Shown in pieces: positions 30,705 to 39,386 of a stretch of 48,451 nt of DNA. Positions within the stretch are counted from its first letter, which is position 1; the number at the start of each line of letters is the position of its first letter. The stretch is from Cellvibrionaceae bacterium (GTDB lineage Bacteria; Pseudomonadota; Gammaproteobacteria; Pseudomonadales; Cellvibrionaceae): contig JAGKWU010000023.1 of assembly GCA_021151695.1 (NCBI GenBank), forward strand, positions 1 to 48,451. Reading direction: 5' to 3'. The notes below the pieces were generated by a model, which was given only the letters and a program-made list of their open reading frames with translations, did not search any database and was not told the DNA's origin. The translations under genes were made by a program, and so were the position numbers.

Positions 30705-32366
30705 ATGCACATGGTGGACTTAATCAAAAGCAAACTGGCGGGCTTCAAGCTCGATCCGCGCCTGTCGCTGTTTGGCCTGGCCGCGCTGGCGGCCGTGGTG
30801 GCCATAAGCGTAGTGGTCTGGTTGTGGCGCGACCAAGGTTCCTATCGCCCGCTTTACGGTGCCGGTGAAGCCTTCCCCGCCGCCGAAGTCATGCAGGTAC
30901 TGGATGCCGAGAACATCGCCTATCAACTGCATCCGCAAACCGGCCAGGTACTGGTGCGTGCTGATCAATTGGCCCATGCCCGCATGTTGTTGACGGCTAA
31001 GGGCGTACAGGCCGCCGTGCCAGCCGGCTACGAATTGTTTGATAAAGAAGAGCCCCTGGGCACCAGCCATTTTGTGCAGGATGTGCGTTTAAAACGCAGC
31101 CTCGAAGGTGAGCTGGCGCGCAGCATCATGACCATGAAAGGCGTATCTGCCGCGCGCGTGCACTTGGCCATGCAGGAGAGCAATTCCTTTGTGGTGAGCA
31201 AACGCGATCCGGCCAAGGCCTCGATCATGCTTCAGCTCCAGCCGGGTTACAAACTCAAGCCAGAACAGGTCAGCGCCATCGTCAATTTGGTGGCCAACAG
31301 CGTGCCCCAACTGGCTGCCGAGGATGTGAGCGTAGTCGATCAGCAGGGTGTGCTCTTGTCGCGCGGGATGACCGAAGGCGGTACCCCCGGCCAGAGCGGG
31401 CAGGTGGTAGAGGAGTATCAATCTCGCACGGCGGGTAATGTCGAGCAGGTGCTGGCCCCGGTGTTGGGTGCCGGCAATTACCGCATCAGCGTGGCGGCGG
31501 ATATAGATTTCAGCCAGCGTGAAGAAACCCTGCAAGCCTATGGCGATGCTCCTCGTTTGCGCTCGGAAATCATGCGCGATGAAAGTGTGCTCGACCAGCT
31601 TGCCCTTGGTGTACCTGGCTCCCTGAGCAACCGTCCGGTGCCGCCCGCCAAAGAAAAGCAGCAGGGCGACCAGAATGCGGATGGCAATTCTTCGGTGGAT
31701 GACAAAGCGGCCACCTCCCAACGCAAAGAATCCAATCGCCAGCTCGAATACGATCAATCCGTTACCCATGTGAAGCACGCGCCCTATGCGCTGCATCGCC
31801 AGAGTGTGGCGGTAGTGGTCAATGCCGATACCGCACCCAAAGGTGGCTGGACACCGGAGGCGCGCGCCGATCTTGAGGCCATGGTGAAAAGCGCCGTGGG
31901 CTTTGACGAGAAACGCGGCGATATTCTCACGCTGAGCGTCTTTCCCTTTACCACGGCAGCACCTATGGATACCCAACCCTGGTGGGAGAGCAGCCAGGTT
32001 TACGACCTCGCCAAAATGGGCGTGTTCGGGCTGGTCAGTTTGCTGTTCCTGCTGCTGGCCGTGCGCCCGGCGATTCGCAACCTCACGCGCTCCAACAGCC
32101 AGGTGATAGTCGCCCCCGAGCCGGCAGTAGCACTGACAAATGAGCGGGTACAAAGCCATGTGCTGAGCCGCCGCGAAGAACCAGGCTACAACGTGCTGGG
32201 CGAGTTTAATCCGCTGGCGGAAATCCGCCTGCCGGCACCTGGCTCTGGCCTGGAAATGCAGATTGAACACCTGCAAATGCTGGCGAAAAACGATCCTGAA
32301 CGTGTCTCCGAAGTCATCAAACAATGGATAGGGCGCAATGAACGAAACCTCAATCCCGCAAGCTAA
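30705..32366 (+). CDS. fliF: Flagellar MS-ring protein FliF
   Basis: This 553-residue protein has two membrane segments (about residues 19-42 and 436-455) and the periplasmic ring-building modules between them (RSIMTMKGVSAARVHLAMQ, ASIMLQLQPG, SAIVNLVANSVPQL). The C-terminal cytosolic tail that binds FliG (PERVSEVIKQWIG) is intact. The start is ATG at 30705, with a second Met two codons later as an alternative. Its 3' end overlaps fliG by 29 bases. Confidence 0.95.
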   Translation: MHMVDLIKSKLAGFKLDPRLSLFGLAALAAVVAISVVVWLWRDQGSYRPLYGAGEAFPAAEVMQVLDAENIAYQLHPQTGQVLVRADQLAHARMLLTAKGVQAAVPAGYELFDKEEPLGTSHFVQDVRLKRSLEGELARSIMTMKGVSAARVHLAMQESNSFVVSKRDPAKASIMLQLQPGYKLKPEQVSAIVNLVANSVPQLAAEDVSVVDQQGVLLSRGMTEGGTPGQSGQVVEEYQSRTAGNVEQVLAPVLGAGNYRISVAADIDFSQREETLQAYGDAPRLRSEIMRDESVLDQLALGVPGSLSNRPVPPAKEKQQGDQNADGNSSVDDKAATSQRKESNRQLEYDQSVTHVKHAPYALHRQSVAVVVNADTAPKGGWTPEARADLEAMVKSAVGFDEKRGDILTLSVFPFTTAAPMDTQPWWESSQVYDLAKMGVFGLVSLLFLLLAVRPAIRNLTRSNSQVIVAPEPAVALTNERVQSHVLSRREEPGYNVLGEFNPLAEIRLPAPGSGLEMQIEHLQMLAKNDPERVSEVIKQWIGRNERNLNPAS

Positions 32367-33405
32367 TGAGCCGGGCGCATCGCCCATGAAAGAGTTGCAG
32401 CCGCGTGTGCCTGTGCGCACCCTCAGCCCTTTGGAGCAGGCCGCCATTTTGTTACTGAGTATGGGTGATGCCACCTCGGCGGGCGTGCTGCGCCATTTTT
32501 CACGCGAGGAAATTGTCAGCCTCAGCCAGGCCATGGCGCGCTTGAGCAACGTCAAACAGCCCATGGTGTCGGATGTGATCACGCGCTTCTTCGATGATTA
32601 CAAAGAGCAGAGCAGCATCAAGGGCGCATCGCGCAATTATCTATCGGGCATGCTCGGTAAAGCGCTCGGCAGCGACATTACCCGCGGTTTGCTCGATAGC
32701 ATCTACGGTGAAGAGATACGCGCAAAAATGGCGCGCATGGAGTGGGTTGATCCCAAGCAATTTGCCGCGCTTATCGCCCGCGAACACGCGCAGATGCAGG
32801 CGGTATTCCTCGCCTTTTTGCCGCCCGCCATGGCCAGCGAAGTGCTGGAAGCCATGCCACCGGGAAGTCAGGACGAATTGCTCTACCGCATCGCGAACCT
32901 CAATGAAGTTAACAGTGATGTGATTGCCGAGCTGGAAGATCTGATCGAGCGCAGCCTGGCAGTGCTTTCCAGCCAGGGCTCGCGTGTGCGCGGCGTCAAA
33001 CAGGCGGCCGACATCATGAACCGCTTCAAAGGCGACCGTAACCAGATGTTCGAATTGCTGCGTGCCCACAACCAGGATCTGGTGGGCAAGATCGAGGACG
33101 AGATGTACGACTTCTTTATCCTCTCGCGCCAATCCCAGGAAGTGTTGCAGGCGTTGCTCGAAGTGGTTCCGTTGGAAGAGTGGGTGGTTGCGCTCAAAGG
33201 CGCCGAGCCGGAGCTGGTGAAAGTGGTACAAGCCGCCATACCCAAGCGCCAGGCCCAGCAGATGGAATCCATCAAGCGCCGCCAGGGGCCGGTGCCGCTC
33301 AGCCGTATCGAGCAGGTGCGCAAAGACATCATGGCCGTAGTGCGCGATATGGCCGCCAACGGCGAAATAACCTTGCAATTGTTCCGCGAACAAACCGTGG
33401 AATAA
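32338..33405 (+). CDS. fliG: Flagellar motor switch protein FliG
   Basis: This 355-residue protein has the three FliG domains: the N-terminal FliF-binding domain (~25-105, EQAAILLLSMGD), a middle domain (~125-235), and a C-terminal torque domain (~245-345). In the C-terminal domain the helix with DMYDFF-type residues, FVFEDL-like region and charged torque helix can be traced (EDEMYDFFILSRQ, LKGAEPELV). The start inside fliF gives an extra ~20 residues before the family core; the Met at residue 17 is an alternative. Confidence 0.94.
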   Translation: MNETSIPQANEPGASPMKELQPRVPVRTLSPLEQAAILLLSMGDATSAGVLRHFSREEIVSLSQAMARLSNVKQPMVSDVITRFFDDYKEQSSIKGASRNYLSGMLGKALGSDITRGLLDSIYGEEIRAKMARMEWVDPKQFAALIAREHAQMQAVFLAFLPPAMASEVLEAMPPGSQDELLYRIANLNEVNSDVIAELEDLIERSLAVLSSQGSRVRGVKQAADIMNRFKGDRNQMFELLRAHNQDLVGKIEDEMYDFFILSRQSQEVLQALLEVVPLEEWVVALKGAEPELVKVVQAAIPKRQAQQMESIKRRQGPVPLSRIEQVRKDIMAVVRDMAANGEITLQLFREQTVE

Positions 33406-33415
33406 GGAGTAGGCC

Positions 33416-34120
33416 ATGACGGTAAAAGTGATCAGAAATGGCGGCAGCGGCTGGCGTCCTTACCGGTTTCCGCCGCGTACTAATTCTCAAGGCGGAATGC
33501 AAGGCAACCAGTGGGATGCCGACCCCGAAGCCCTGCAACGCGCCGTGGCCGAGGGCTTTCAGGATGGTTCGGAGCGCGGCTACCAACAGGGTTTGCAACA
33601 GGGCCAGGAAGCGGGCGAGCGCGAAGGTTTCGCGCGTGGTCGCAACGAAGGGCTTATGCGCGGCCGTGAAGAAGGGCGCAGCGAAGGCCGCGAAGTATTT
33701 GAATCTGCCAGCGCGCCGTTGGATCAAATCAGCGAACGCCTCAATAATTTTCTGCAAGAGTTTGAACGCAAGCGCCGGCAGGAATTGCTGGAGCTGGTGA
33801 AGAAAGTATCGCAGCAGGTGATTCGCTGCGAGCTAACCCTGAGCCCTACGCAGTTGCTCAATCTGGTCGAGGAGGCGCTGGTCGCTATGCCCGCCGAGCA
33901 GAGCGATGTGCATGTGCTGCTCAACCCAGAGGAATATGCGCGTATTCGCGATCTGGCTCCTGCTCGCGCTGCCGCCTGGCGACTGGTGCCGGATGAAAAA
34001 TTGGCGTTGGGCGAGTGCCGCATAGTCACTGCCCAGGCCGAAGTAGATATAGGCTGCCAGCAGCGTCTGGACGCCTGCATAGACACCTTGTCTGAACACT
34101 TGCAGTTGGCTGAGGATTAA
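33416..34120 (+). CDS. fliH: Flagellar export regulator FliH
   Basis: This 234-residue protein has the long N-terminal GxxxG-type repeat segment characteristic of FliH (DGSERGYQQGLQQGQEAGER and following, residues ~45-95), then a C-terminal V-ATPase E-like domain (~100-225). It dimerises on FliI and tethers it to FliN. AAGGAGTAGGCC before the ATG is a strong ribosome binding site. It is placed directly between fliG and fliI, as in other clusters. Confidence 0.92.
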   Translation: MTVKVIRNGGSGWRPYRFPPRTNSQGGMQGNQWDADPEALQRAVAEGFQDGSERGYQQGLQQGQEAGEREGFARGRNEGLMRGREEGRSEGREVFESASAPLDQISERLNNFLQEFERKRRQELLELVKKVSQQVIRCELTLSPTQLLNLVEEALVAMPAEQSDVHVLLNPEEYARIRDLAPARAAAWRLVPDEKLALGECRIVTAQAEVDIGCQQRLDACIDTLSEHLQLAED

Positions 34121-34125
34121 TCCCC

Positions 34126-35442
34126 TTGGAAAACTTCAGCCTCGATGATGCCCTGCGCTCCCTCGACCAGGTGCAACTCGCCAAGGTCAGTGGCCGCCTG
34201 GTGCGTGTGTCCGGGTTGTTGCTGGAGAGCCACGGCTGCCAGCGTATGACTGGCCAGCGTTGCAACATAGAACAGGGCGACGGCAGCTTGCTGGAGGCCC
34301 AGGTTGTAGGCTTTAACCGCGATGTCACCTATCTGATGCCGTTCAAAAAGCCTGTGGGGCTGACGGCCGGCTCACGTGTATTCCCCGTAAAAGACGAAAG
34401 CTCCCTGCATATCGACGAATCCTGGCTGGGACGTGTGCTCAACGGCTTGGGTGAGCCCCTCGACGACCTGGGCAAACTCAGTGGCCGCGACCCATTGCCG
34501 AGTGAATTGCCGCGCGTGAATCCGTTGCGTCGCCAGCCGGTTGCTGAACCGCTCGATGTGGGGGTGCGTGCAATCAACAGCCTACTGACCCTCGGCAAGG
34601 GGCAACGTGTAGGCCTGTTTGCCGGCAGCGGCGTGGGCAAAAGTGTGCTGCTGGGCATGATCACTCGCCAGACTACGGCCGATGTGGTGGTGGTAGGTTT
34701 GATCGGCGAGCGCGGCCGTGAAGTGCAGGAATTTATCCTCCATTCGCTCGGCCCCGAGGGCTTGCGCAAGGCCGTGGTGGTAGTGGCGCCGGCCAATGAA
34801 TCACCACTGATGCGCATGAAGGCCACCGAGCTGTGCCACAGCATAGCCGCCTATTTTCGCGACCAGGGCAAGGATGTATTGCTGCTGGTCGATTCACTCA
34901 CGCGCTACGCCATGGCCCAGCGCGAAATCGCCCTGGCCCTGGGCGAGCCGCCCGCCACCAAAGGCTATCCACCGTCAGTTTTTGGCATGTTGCCTGAATT
35001 GGTAGAAAGCGCTGGCAATGGTGAACAGGCACGCGGCAGCCTGAGCGCACTCTATACAGTACTGGCCGAAGGCGACGACCAACAGGATCCAATCGTGGAC
35101 TGTGCGCGCGCTATTCTCGACGGCCATATTGTTTTATCACGCAAGCTGGCGGACGTTGGCCACTATCCCGCTATCGACATAGCTGCCTCTGTGAGCCGTT
35201 GTATGAGTCAAGTAACGCCGCCCACACAGCAAAAGGCGGCGCGGCAATTAAAAGAGTTATACAGCACCTACGAAAAAATTCGCGAGCTGATTCCACTGGG
35301 TGGTTATACCCCCGGCATGGATATGAAAACCGATCAGTCGGTGCAACTGGCCCCGGCCATAGAGCGCTTTTTACGGCAGGAGGTTGGCGTGGGCGCCGAC
35401 CTGGAACAGAGCCTCGCAGGCCTGACGAGCATCATCAAATAA
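34126..35442 (+). CDS. fliI: Flagellar export ATPase FliI
   Basis: This 438-residue F1-beta-like ATPase has Walker A AGSGVGKS (~166-173), GLIGERGREVQEFI, and Walker B DVLLLVDSLTRYA. The length is normal. The start is TTG at 34126, as no nearby ATG gives the family N-terminus; GAGGA in the fliH tail acts as ribosome binding site. FliI energises substrate unloading at the export gate. It is followed by fliJ after 20 bp. Confidence 0.94.
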   Translation: MENFSLDDALRSLDQVQLAKVSGRLVRVSGLLLESHGCQRMTGQRCNIEQGDGSLLEAQVVGFNRDVTYLMPFKKPVGLTAGSRVFPVKDESSLHIDESWLGRVLNGLGEPLDDLGKLSGRDPLPSELPRVNPLRRQPVAEPLDVGVRAINSLLTLGKGQRVGLFAGSGVGKSVLLGMITRQTTADVVVVGLIGERGREVQEFILHSLGPEGLRKAVVVVAPANESPLMRMKATELCHSIAAYFRDQGKDVLLLVDSLTRYAMAQREIALALGEPPATKGYPPSVFGMLPELVESAGNGEQARGSLSALYTVLAEGDDQQDPIVDCARAILDGHIVLSRKLADVGHYPAIDIAASVSRCMSQVTPPTQQKAARQLKELYSTYEKIRELIPLGGYTPGMDMKTDQSVQLAPAIERFLRQEVGVGADLEQSLAGLTSIIK

Positions 35443-35462
35443 CAGACACAGAGGCAAGGGCG

Positions 35463-35885
35463 ATGAAACAACAACTGGAAACCCTGGGGCGCCTGGCGAC
35501 CCTGCGTGGCACTCGCGTACAGCAGATGCTCGGGCGCGTGACTTACCAGCAGAACCTCTGCCAGCGCTATCGCAATAACATTCTCGGCCTCAATCGCCTG
35601 TGCAGTTTTACCGTACCCATGACTACGCCGCTGCAACGTAACAATCAGCAGCAATACAAGCAGACGCTGCACCACATGGTGGAGTTACAAAAACGCGAGC
35701 TGGGCTTGGCCGAAGAAACCCTGGTGCGTATCCAGGTAGAACTGATGGCCGCCATGCGCAGCGAAAAAATCGTCGCCCATGTACTGGACGCCAAAATCGC
35801 CCAATGGCAGCAAACGCTCAACCAGCAGGAGCAAAAAATCCAGGATGGCCTGGCCGCCCAGAGTTGGTGGCGCAATCAGGGCTAA
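35463..35885 (+). CDS. fliJ: Flagellar export stalk protein FliJ
   Basis: This 140-residue protein is almost entirely coiled coil (KQQLETLGRLATLRGTRVQQ, VELQKRELGLAEETLVRIQV), as expected for FliJ, the central stalk of the FliI hexamer. I start at the ATG at 35463, since a longer frame opens inside fliI. It is the last gene of the fliEFGHIJ operon, and a palindromic repeat follows. Confidence 0.85.
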   Translation: MKQQLETLGRLATLRGTRVQQMLGRVTYQQNLCQRYRNNILGLNRLCSFTVPMTTPLQRNNQQQYKQTLHHMVELQKRELGLAEETLVRIQVELMAAMRSEKIVAHVLDAKIAQWQQTLNQQEQKIQDGLAAQSWWRNQG

Positions 35886-35945
35886 ATAGAATGGCACTTG
35901 CTAAGGGGTATCTCAGTTTTCCTCACTGGTTCCTTAATTTTAAAT

Positions 35946-36048
35946 GGGAGTCGTCATCCTCGCGTAGCGGGGATCCAGTTCTTGAATATCGATGCTTAAC
36001 AGCTGGATCCCCGCGAGTGGGAGCGCCCAGCCGAGGATGACGACTCCC
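35946..36048. repeat. Palindromic intergenic repeat (MITE/REP-like), copy 1
   Basis: This 103-bp imperfect palindrome has ends GGGAGTCGTCATCCTCG and CGAGGATGACGACTCCC and inner GGGGATCCAG/CTGGATCCCC. It has no coding capacity. A second copy is at 46896-47010. Such GTCATCC..GGATGAC palindromes are common dispersed repeats in Proteobacteria and may act as bidirectional transcription ends. Confidence 0.85.
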
Positions 36049-36113
36049 TTCTATACAGTGATTTCCCCTTAAGTAGGCATCATTTAGGCTAAATAAATTT
36101 TTTTAAAACCGGA

Positions 36114-36140
36114 TTTAAGTAATAGGCGGCCGCGGTCGCC
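36114..36140 (+). promoter_or_regulatory. Shared upstream element, copy 2 (before flgM)
   Basis: TTTAAGTAATAGGCG-5nt-GGTCGCC is identical in its fixed parts to the copy at 21619-21645. The hairpin arms GGCGG/TCGCC differ at one base from copy 1 but still pair (G-U instead of A-U). It lies 72 bases before the flgM start. Confidence 0.6.
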
Positions 36141-36211
36141 TGTATAGAGTAACGCGCACTGTTTATCAGTTGCTCTTATACCAGACATAGGCATTCACTC
36201 AGGATTGCATC

Positions 36212-36505
36212 ATGGAAATTACCAGGCATACCAACGCCGGCTACAGCGCTCCCGCCGAAACTGTTGCCACAAAACGTACCGACGCTGCGCCAGCGGCTAA
36301 AGCTGCTACTGCTATGCTCACCAGCAGCGAGCCGGCCCCTGAGCCGCGCCTGGATCAACTGCAAGAAGCCATGCGCAAATTGCCCGAGGTTGATCTGGAG
36401 CAGGTAGCCGCCATCAAACAAGCCATTGCACGCGGCGAATTAAGCAGCGATGTAAGAGTGTTGGCGCAAAGTATTCTTGCCTATCATCGCGGTAGCGACC
36501 TGTGA
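36212..36505 (+). CDS. flgM: Anti-sigma28 factor FlgM
   Basis: This 97-residue protein is disordered and Ala/Pro-rich in its first half. The C-terminal sigma-binding part fits FlgM: LQEAMRKLPEVDLEQVAAIKQ, ARGELSSDVRVLAQSILAY. It should hold the lateral sigma28 inactive until the hook is complete and FlgM is exported. AGGA seven bases before the ATG fits. It overlaps flgN by four bases. The partner sigma factor is encoded 8 kb downstream in the same block. Confidence 0.85.
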   Translation: MEITRHTNAGYSAPAETVATKRTDAAPAAKAATAMLTSSEPAPEPRLDQLQEAMRKLPEVDLEQVAAIKQAIARGELSSDVRVLAQSILAYHRGSDL

Positions 36506-36966
36506 GTGTGCAGGCGCTAACCCAAAGCGCTCGCCAGCAGCAACTGCTGCGCCTGGCCGAGCGCGACATAGAACAGGATTGCACCGACTATCAAGCGCTG
36601 CAGCGTCTGATGCTTGCACTCTACGAGCAACTGCTTGCACGCGACACAGTGCAAATAGAACAACTCAACCAACAAATTTTAGTGTTAGTAGAATTCACGC
36701 GCGAGCGGGCTGAACGCCGAAGCAAAATCCTTGGCGCATTACGCTTGGGCTACGCACAAGGCGCCATGGCAAGCCTGTTTGAACTCTACCCGGAAACACG
36801 CCGCACACAACTGACACAACGCTGGATCGAATTAAGCCACCTCATCCAAAACGCCAAAGCCCTCAACGAACGCAATGGCAAACTCCTCGCGATGCACAAC
36901 GACATTCTGAGTCAGTTGTTGGGGAGTCGGCAGGGTGAGCAGGTTTATTCGCCGCGGTATTACTAA
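36502..36966 (+). CDS. flgN: Flagellar export chaperone FlgN
   Basis: This 154-residue mostly helical protein matches the FlgN pattern: two long amphipathic helices with heptad spacing and LNERNGKLLAMHNDIL near the C-terminus. FlgN escorts the hook-filament junction proteins FlgK and FlgL. The start is GTG at 36502, within the flgM stop, so the two are translationally coupled. flgK and flgL are not in this window. Confidence 0.8.
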   Translation: MSVQALTQSARQQQLLRLAERDIEQDCTDYQALQRLMLALYEQLLARDTVQIEQLNQQILVLVEFTRERAERRSKILGALRLGYAQGAMASLFELYPETRRTQLTQRWIELSHLIQNAKALNERNGKLLAMHNDILSQLLGSRQGEQVYSPRYY

Positions 36967-37002
36967 AACCCTCTTATCTCTTTCCTCGTTCTTCTTTCTC
37001 TC

Positions 37003-37026
37003 GCTCCCAAGCTCCAGCTTGGGAGC
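37003..37026. repeat. Perfect inverted repeat
   Basis: GCTCCCAAGCT-cc-AGCTTGGGAGC is an 11-bp perfect stem with a two-base spacer, 36 bases after flgN. It has no T run. It is a dispersed-palindrome type element that could end or protect the flgMN transcript. Confidence 0.7.
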
Positions 37027-37251
37027 GCTACGCGTTCATCAAGTAGTCCATCCTTCTCCCATCTTGCAGTTTTCCTCGCCAGAAAGCCTTGCGGCAGTTT
37101 TGTCTTGTGTTAGATTTATGGATCGCCATTGTTATAGATATTGGTTGCTTTTATAGGTGGTAGATAAATGATACGTTGGGGCAAATAGGCTGCTGGGTTT
37201 AGATCTAAACTTTAGGGTGAACAGATCCCTTCACATGTATAGGAGTATTAA

Positions 37252-37440
37252 ATGGATTGGGAAAATGTACAAGAAGCTGAAATTCTGAGTGCTATGACGT
37301 TATGTGATCACATTGGCTTGAGTTTATTTCGTGAGCGCTTTGGAACATTTCAAGAAGCTAAAGATGCTCATATGTATTTAAATGGTCGTGGCCCCTATGA
37401 AGCCCGTCCGTTAGTTGCCGCCGCTTACAAAAAACCTTAG
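37252..37440 (+). CDS. Small protein of unknown function, possibly frameshifted
   Basis: This 62-residue acidic protein (EAEILSAMTLCDHIGLSLFRE) follows a good AGGAG seven bases before the ATG. It ends soon after a six-A run at 37430-37435. Reading one base forward after that run continues a plausible coding sequence of about 30 codons (PTLQPKDLKNNVALDFLVETF) to a TAA near 37540. The gene may therefore be broken by an indel in the A run, or the short form may be the real product. No known family. Confidence 0.5.
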   Translation: MDWENVQEAEILSAMTLCDHIGLSLFRERFGTFQEAKDAHMYLNGRGPYEARPLVAAAYKKP

Positions 37441-37760
37441 GCCTCATCAGCCAACTTTGCAGCCTAAAGATCTCAAGAATAACGTAGCCCTTGATTTTTT
37501 GGTGGAAACGTTCGGTTTTGAAAAACGTAATAAAAAATAAATGGTCGGATGTGTGAGGTGAAGCTATGTGGTAGGGGGCGCGGAATGGTGCTGAAACTTC
37601 CCCAAAATAAGTTTAATCATGTTGATATGCCAGTTTAATAAAGCAATCAAATGGAAGGTTTTTAAGTTTTATTTTTTTGAAATTTCGATTGGTTTCAATT
37701 TATGAAAAGTGAAATTTAAAATCCGTTTTTTTATTGTATGTTAAATCTTTAGGGGTGATC
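37441..37760. other. AT-rich intergenic region
   Basis: Apart from the possible continuation of the preceding gene to about 37540, I see no gene. The region is AT-rich and contains the promoter area of the HEPN-like gene, but no clear consensus promoter. Confidence 0.45.
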
Positions 37761-38306
37761 ATGGAATTGTTCGACGAATGCGCATTGCTTGGTGCGGCAC
37801 TCCTTTCGGCTCAAAAGCTTGAATTTTCTTTATATGGGATGGTCTCGCACTTGTCTCATTTGCCAGAAGCGAAGAAGGAAAAACGTTTTCGAGATTTTAG
37901 TCCCGAGAAATTTTTACGTGGAAATTTAGAAGATTTAAAATCCACATTTGGGCAGTTGGAAGTAGTGTTTGGTGAAAGATTGTTGATAAGCACTAGTGAG
38001 TTGAAGTGCTTGATAAGGGATAGAAATTTGATTGCGCATAGCTACTGGCGACTGACAAAAGCAAATATCAGGGGTGGTGAAGGGCTATCCGATCCAGAGA
38101 AATTTCTTAAAGAATTTCTTGCTCGTTGCGATCAATGGGCAGCTATTTTTAATGGGCTATTATACTCGCTTATGCTGGCTGCAGCAGAAAAAGAGGGGCG
38201 GCTGCTGGAACTTAATTTCACTGGGCAGCAGCTGAGTGACATTGAAGCGTATGATGCTCATTTGCGTCGCCATTACACGGTGGCCTCACCGACTAATAGC
38301 CTGTAG
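37761..38306 (+). CDS. HEPN-like helical protein
   Basis: This 181-residue all-helical protein has an RNLIAH motif (Arg88, His93), followed by SYW. An R-x4-6-H motif at a helix end is the catalytic signature of HEPN-fold RNases, and the surrounding LKCLIRDRNLIAHSYW context fits. HEPN proteins act in toxin-antitoxin, RNA-cleavage and phage-defence systems; no antitoxin-like MNT nucleotidyltransferase gene is adjacent. AGGGGTGA precedes the ATG at 37761. It is AT-rich relative to the flagellar genes and in an apparent insert. The family call is moderate and the function open. Confidence 0.55.
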   Translation: MELFDECALLGAALLSAQKLEFSLYGMVSHLSHLPEAKKEKRFRDFSPEKFLRGNLEDLKSTFGQLEVVFGERLLISTSELKCLIRDRNLIAHSYWRLTKANIRGGEGLSDPEKFLKEFLARCDQWAAIFNGLLYSLMLAAAEKEGRLLELNFTGQQLSDIEAYDAHLRRHYTVASPTNSL

Positions 38307-38326
38307 GTCGGACAGCAATGCCCGAC
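38307..38326. repeat. Short palindrome, GTyGGrCAGyAATGCCCrAC family, copy 1
   Basis: GTCGGACAGCAATGCCCGAC starts directly after the stop codon of the HEPN-like gene and matches the copy at 39300-39319 at 17 of 20 positions. Both sit just after a gene in the same orientation. They are probably REP-like units. Confidence 0.6.
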
Positions 38327-38461
38327 AGATATTCTCGGCAATGGTGTAACATCAAGCACCAAAATTATATTTCCAATAATTATCTGTCTTTGAAATATCG
38401 CGGTTTTGAGAGCTGTAGTGCAGAAATTAAACTGGTATGTGTCGCTATAGGGATAAAGCAG

Positions 38462-38869
38462 ATGAAATATTTTGTTTTTATTGTTTTTCTCTCTCTTTGT
38501 GGTAGTTCTTTCGCCTCCGAGCGAATACAGAAAACTGTTAAAGGTTTAAAATCTCCTGTGAGTTTTGAAAAATCTCAAGTTACCAGAGGTTCACCAACTA
38601 TATATTTTGATCAGGCAATTTCATCCATTGTTGAAATGAATAAAGGGGCGAAGTTTCGTTGCCAACAACGCTATATAAATTTTGGCGAGGTTTCCTTGTC
38701 AATATATTGCGTTACCGAAAATGAAAATGCGCTCGTTTCCGTCGGAGGTGAGCTTGTGAAAGGTGACTCTGCGTGGGTCTATTCTGTAGATCTTGAGCCG
38801 GAACAGCTAAATGATCAGCTCATTGTTCTCATTGGGGCGCTCAACAGCTACGCAAATGGTCGATTGTAA
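38462..38869 (+). CDS. Small secreted protein, unknown
   Basis: The frame opens at 38318, but the ATG at 38462 gives a signal peptide (MKYFVFIVFLSLCGSSFAS, cleavage after FAS). The mature protein of about 116 residues has a beta-rich region with two Cys (KFRCQQRYINFG and SIYCVTENEN) that may form a disulphide, then ALVSVGGELVKGDSAWVYSVD. I recognise no family. Its base composition is AT-rich like its neighbours. Confidence 0.6.
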   Translation: MKYFVFIVFLSLCGSSFASERIQKTVKGLKSPVSFEKSQVTRGSPTIYFDQAISSIVEMNKGAKFRCQQRYINFGEVSLSIYCVTENENALVSVGGELVKGDSAWVYSVDLEPEQLNDQLIVLIGALNSYANGRL

Positions 38870-38968
38870 TATTATCTTGTGGCTTTTTGGCTGTCTATGA
38901 CAGGTTCGCGAGTCTCAGCACGAGGCTCTAAAATTGTATTTTGAGGTTGGCACTGTTAGGTAATATAA

Positions 38969-39286
38969 ATGAGCAAAGTCAAAATTCCGCAAGATAAAAA
39001 ACGATTGAGTTTGCTGAAAGACAGAAGGAACTCATATGGTGAAAATAGTAAAAGTAGCCGAAAGAACATCCCATTAAGTAAACAAATAAGCTCGCAGAGG
39101 CAAAGGTCTCAGTGTCAAAAATTGAAAGCGCTACTCAATAATGAAATGGATGAAGACTTTTCTTCTGAAGTTGAGGTGGTCGTTACCACATCTTATAAGC
39201 AAAAGAGGCTTGGCGGCTTCAAAAAGTGCCCTGACTCATCACTCAAAGATTATATCGAGCGCCAGCTCAAGCACAGGGAACAATAG
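38969..39286 (+). CDS. Small basic protein, unknown
   Basis: This 105-residue, Lys/Arg/Ser-rich protein has a low-complexity first half (KDRRNSYGENSKSSRKN) and a C-terminal half VVTTSYKQKRLGGFKKCPDS. No signal peptide or membrane segment. TTAGGTAA before the ATG is a fair ribosome binding site. It could bind nucleic acid by charge, but nothing specific supports that. The coding call is moderate. Confidence 0.45.
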   Translation: MSKVKIPQDKKRLSLLKDRRNSYGENSKSSRKNIPLSKQISSQRQRSQCQKLKALLNNEMDEDFSSEVEVVVTTSYKQKRLGGFKKCPDSSLKDYIERQLKHREQ

Positions 39287-39299
39287 AATGAAAGTTTCC

Positions 39300-39319
39300 G
39301 TTGGGCAGTAATGCCCAAC
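39300..39319. repeat. Short palindrome, copy 2
   Basis: GTTGGGCA-gtaa-TGCCCAAC is a perfect 8-bp inverted repeat, related to the copy at 38307-38326. It lies 14 bases after a stop codon. Confidence 0.6.
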
Positions 39320-39386
39320 AAATCCCCGCTGCAATTTTCTGATATCTACCTTGTTTTGAGATATCGTTTGGTTTTTAGGAATAACC

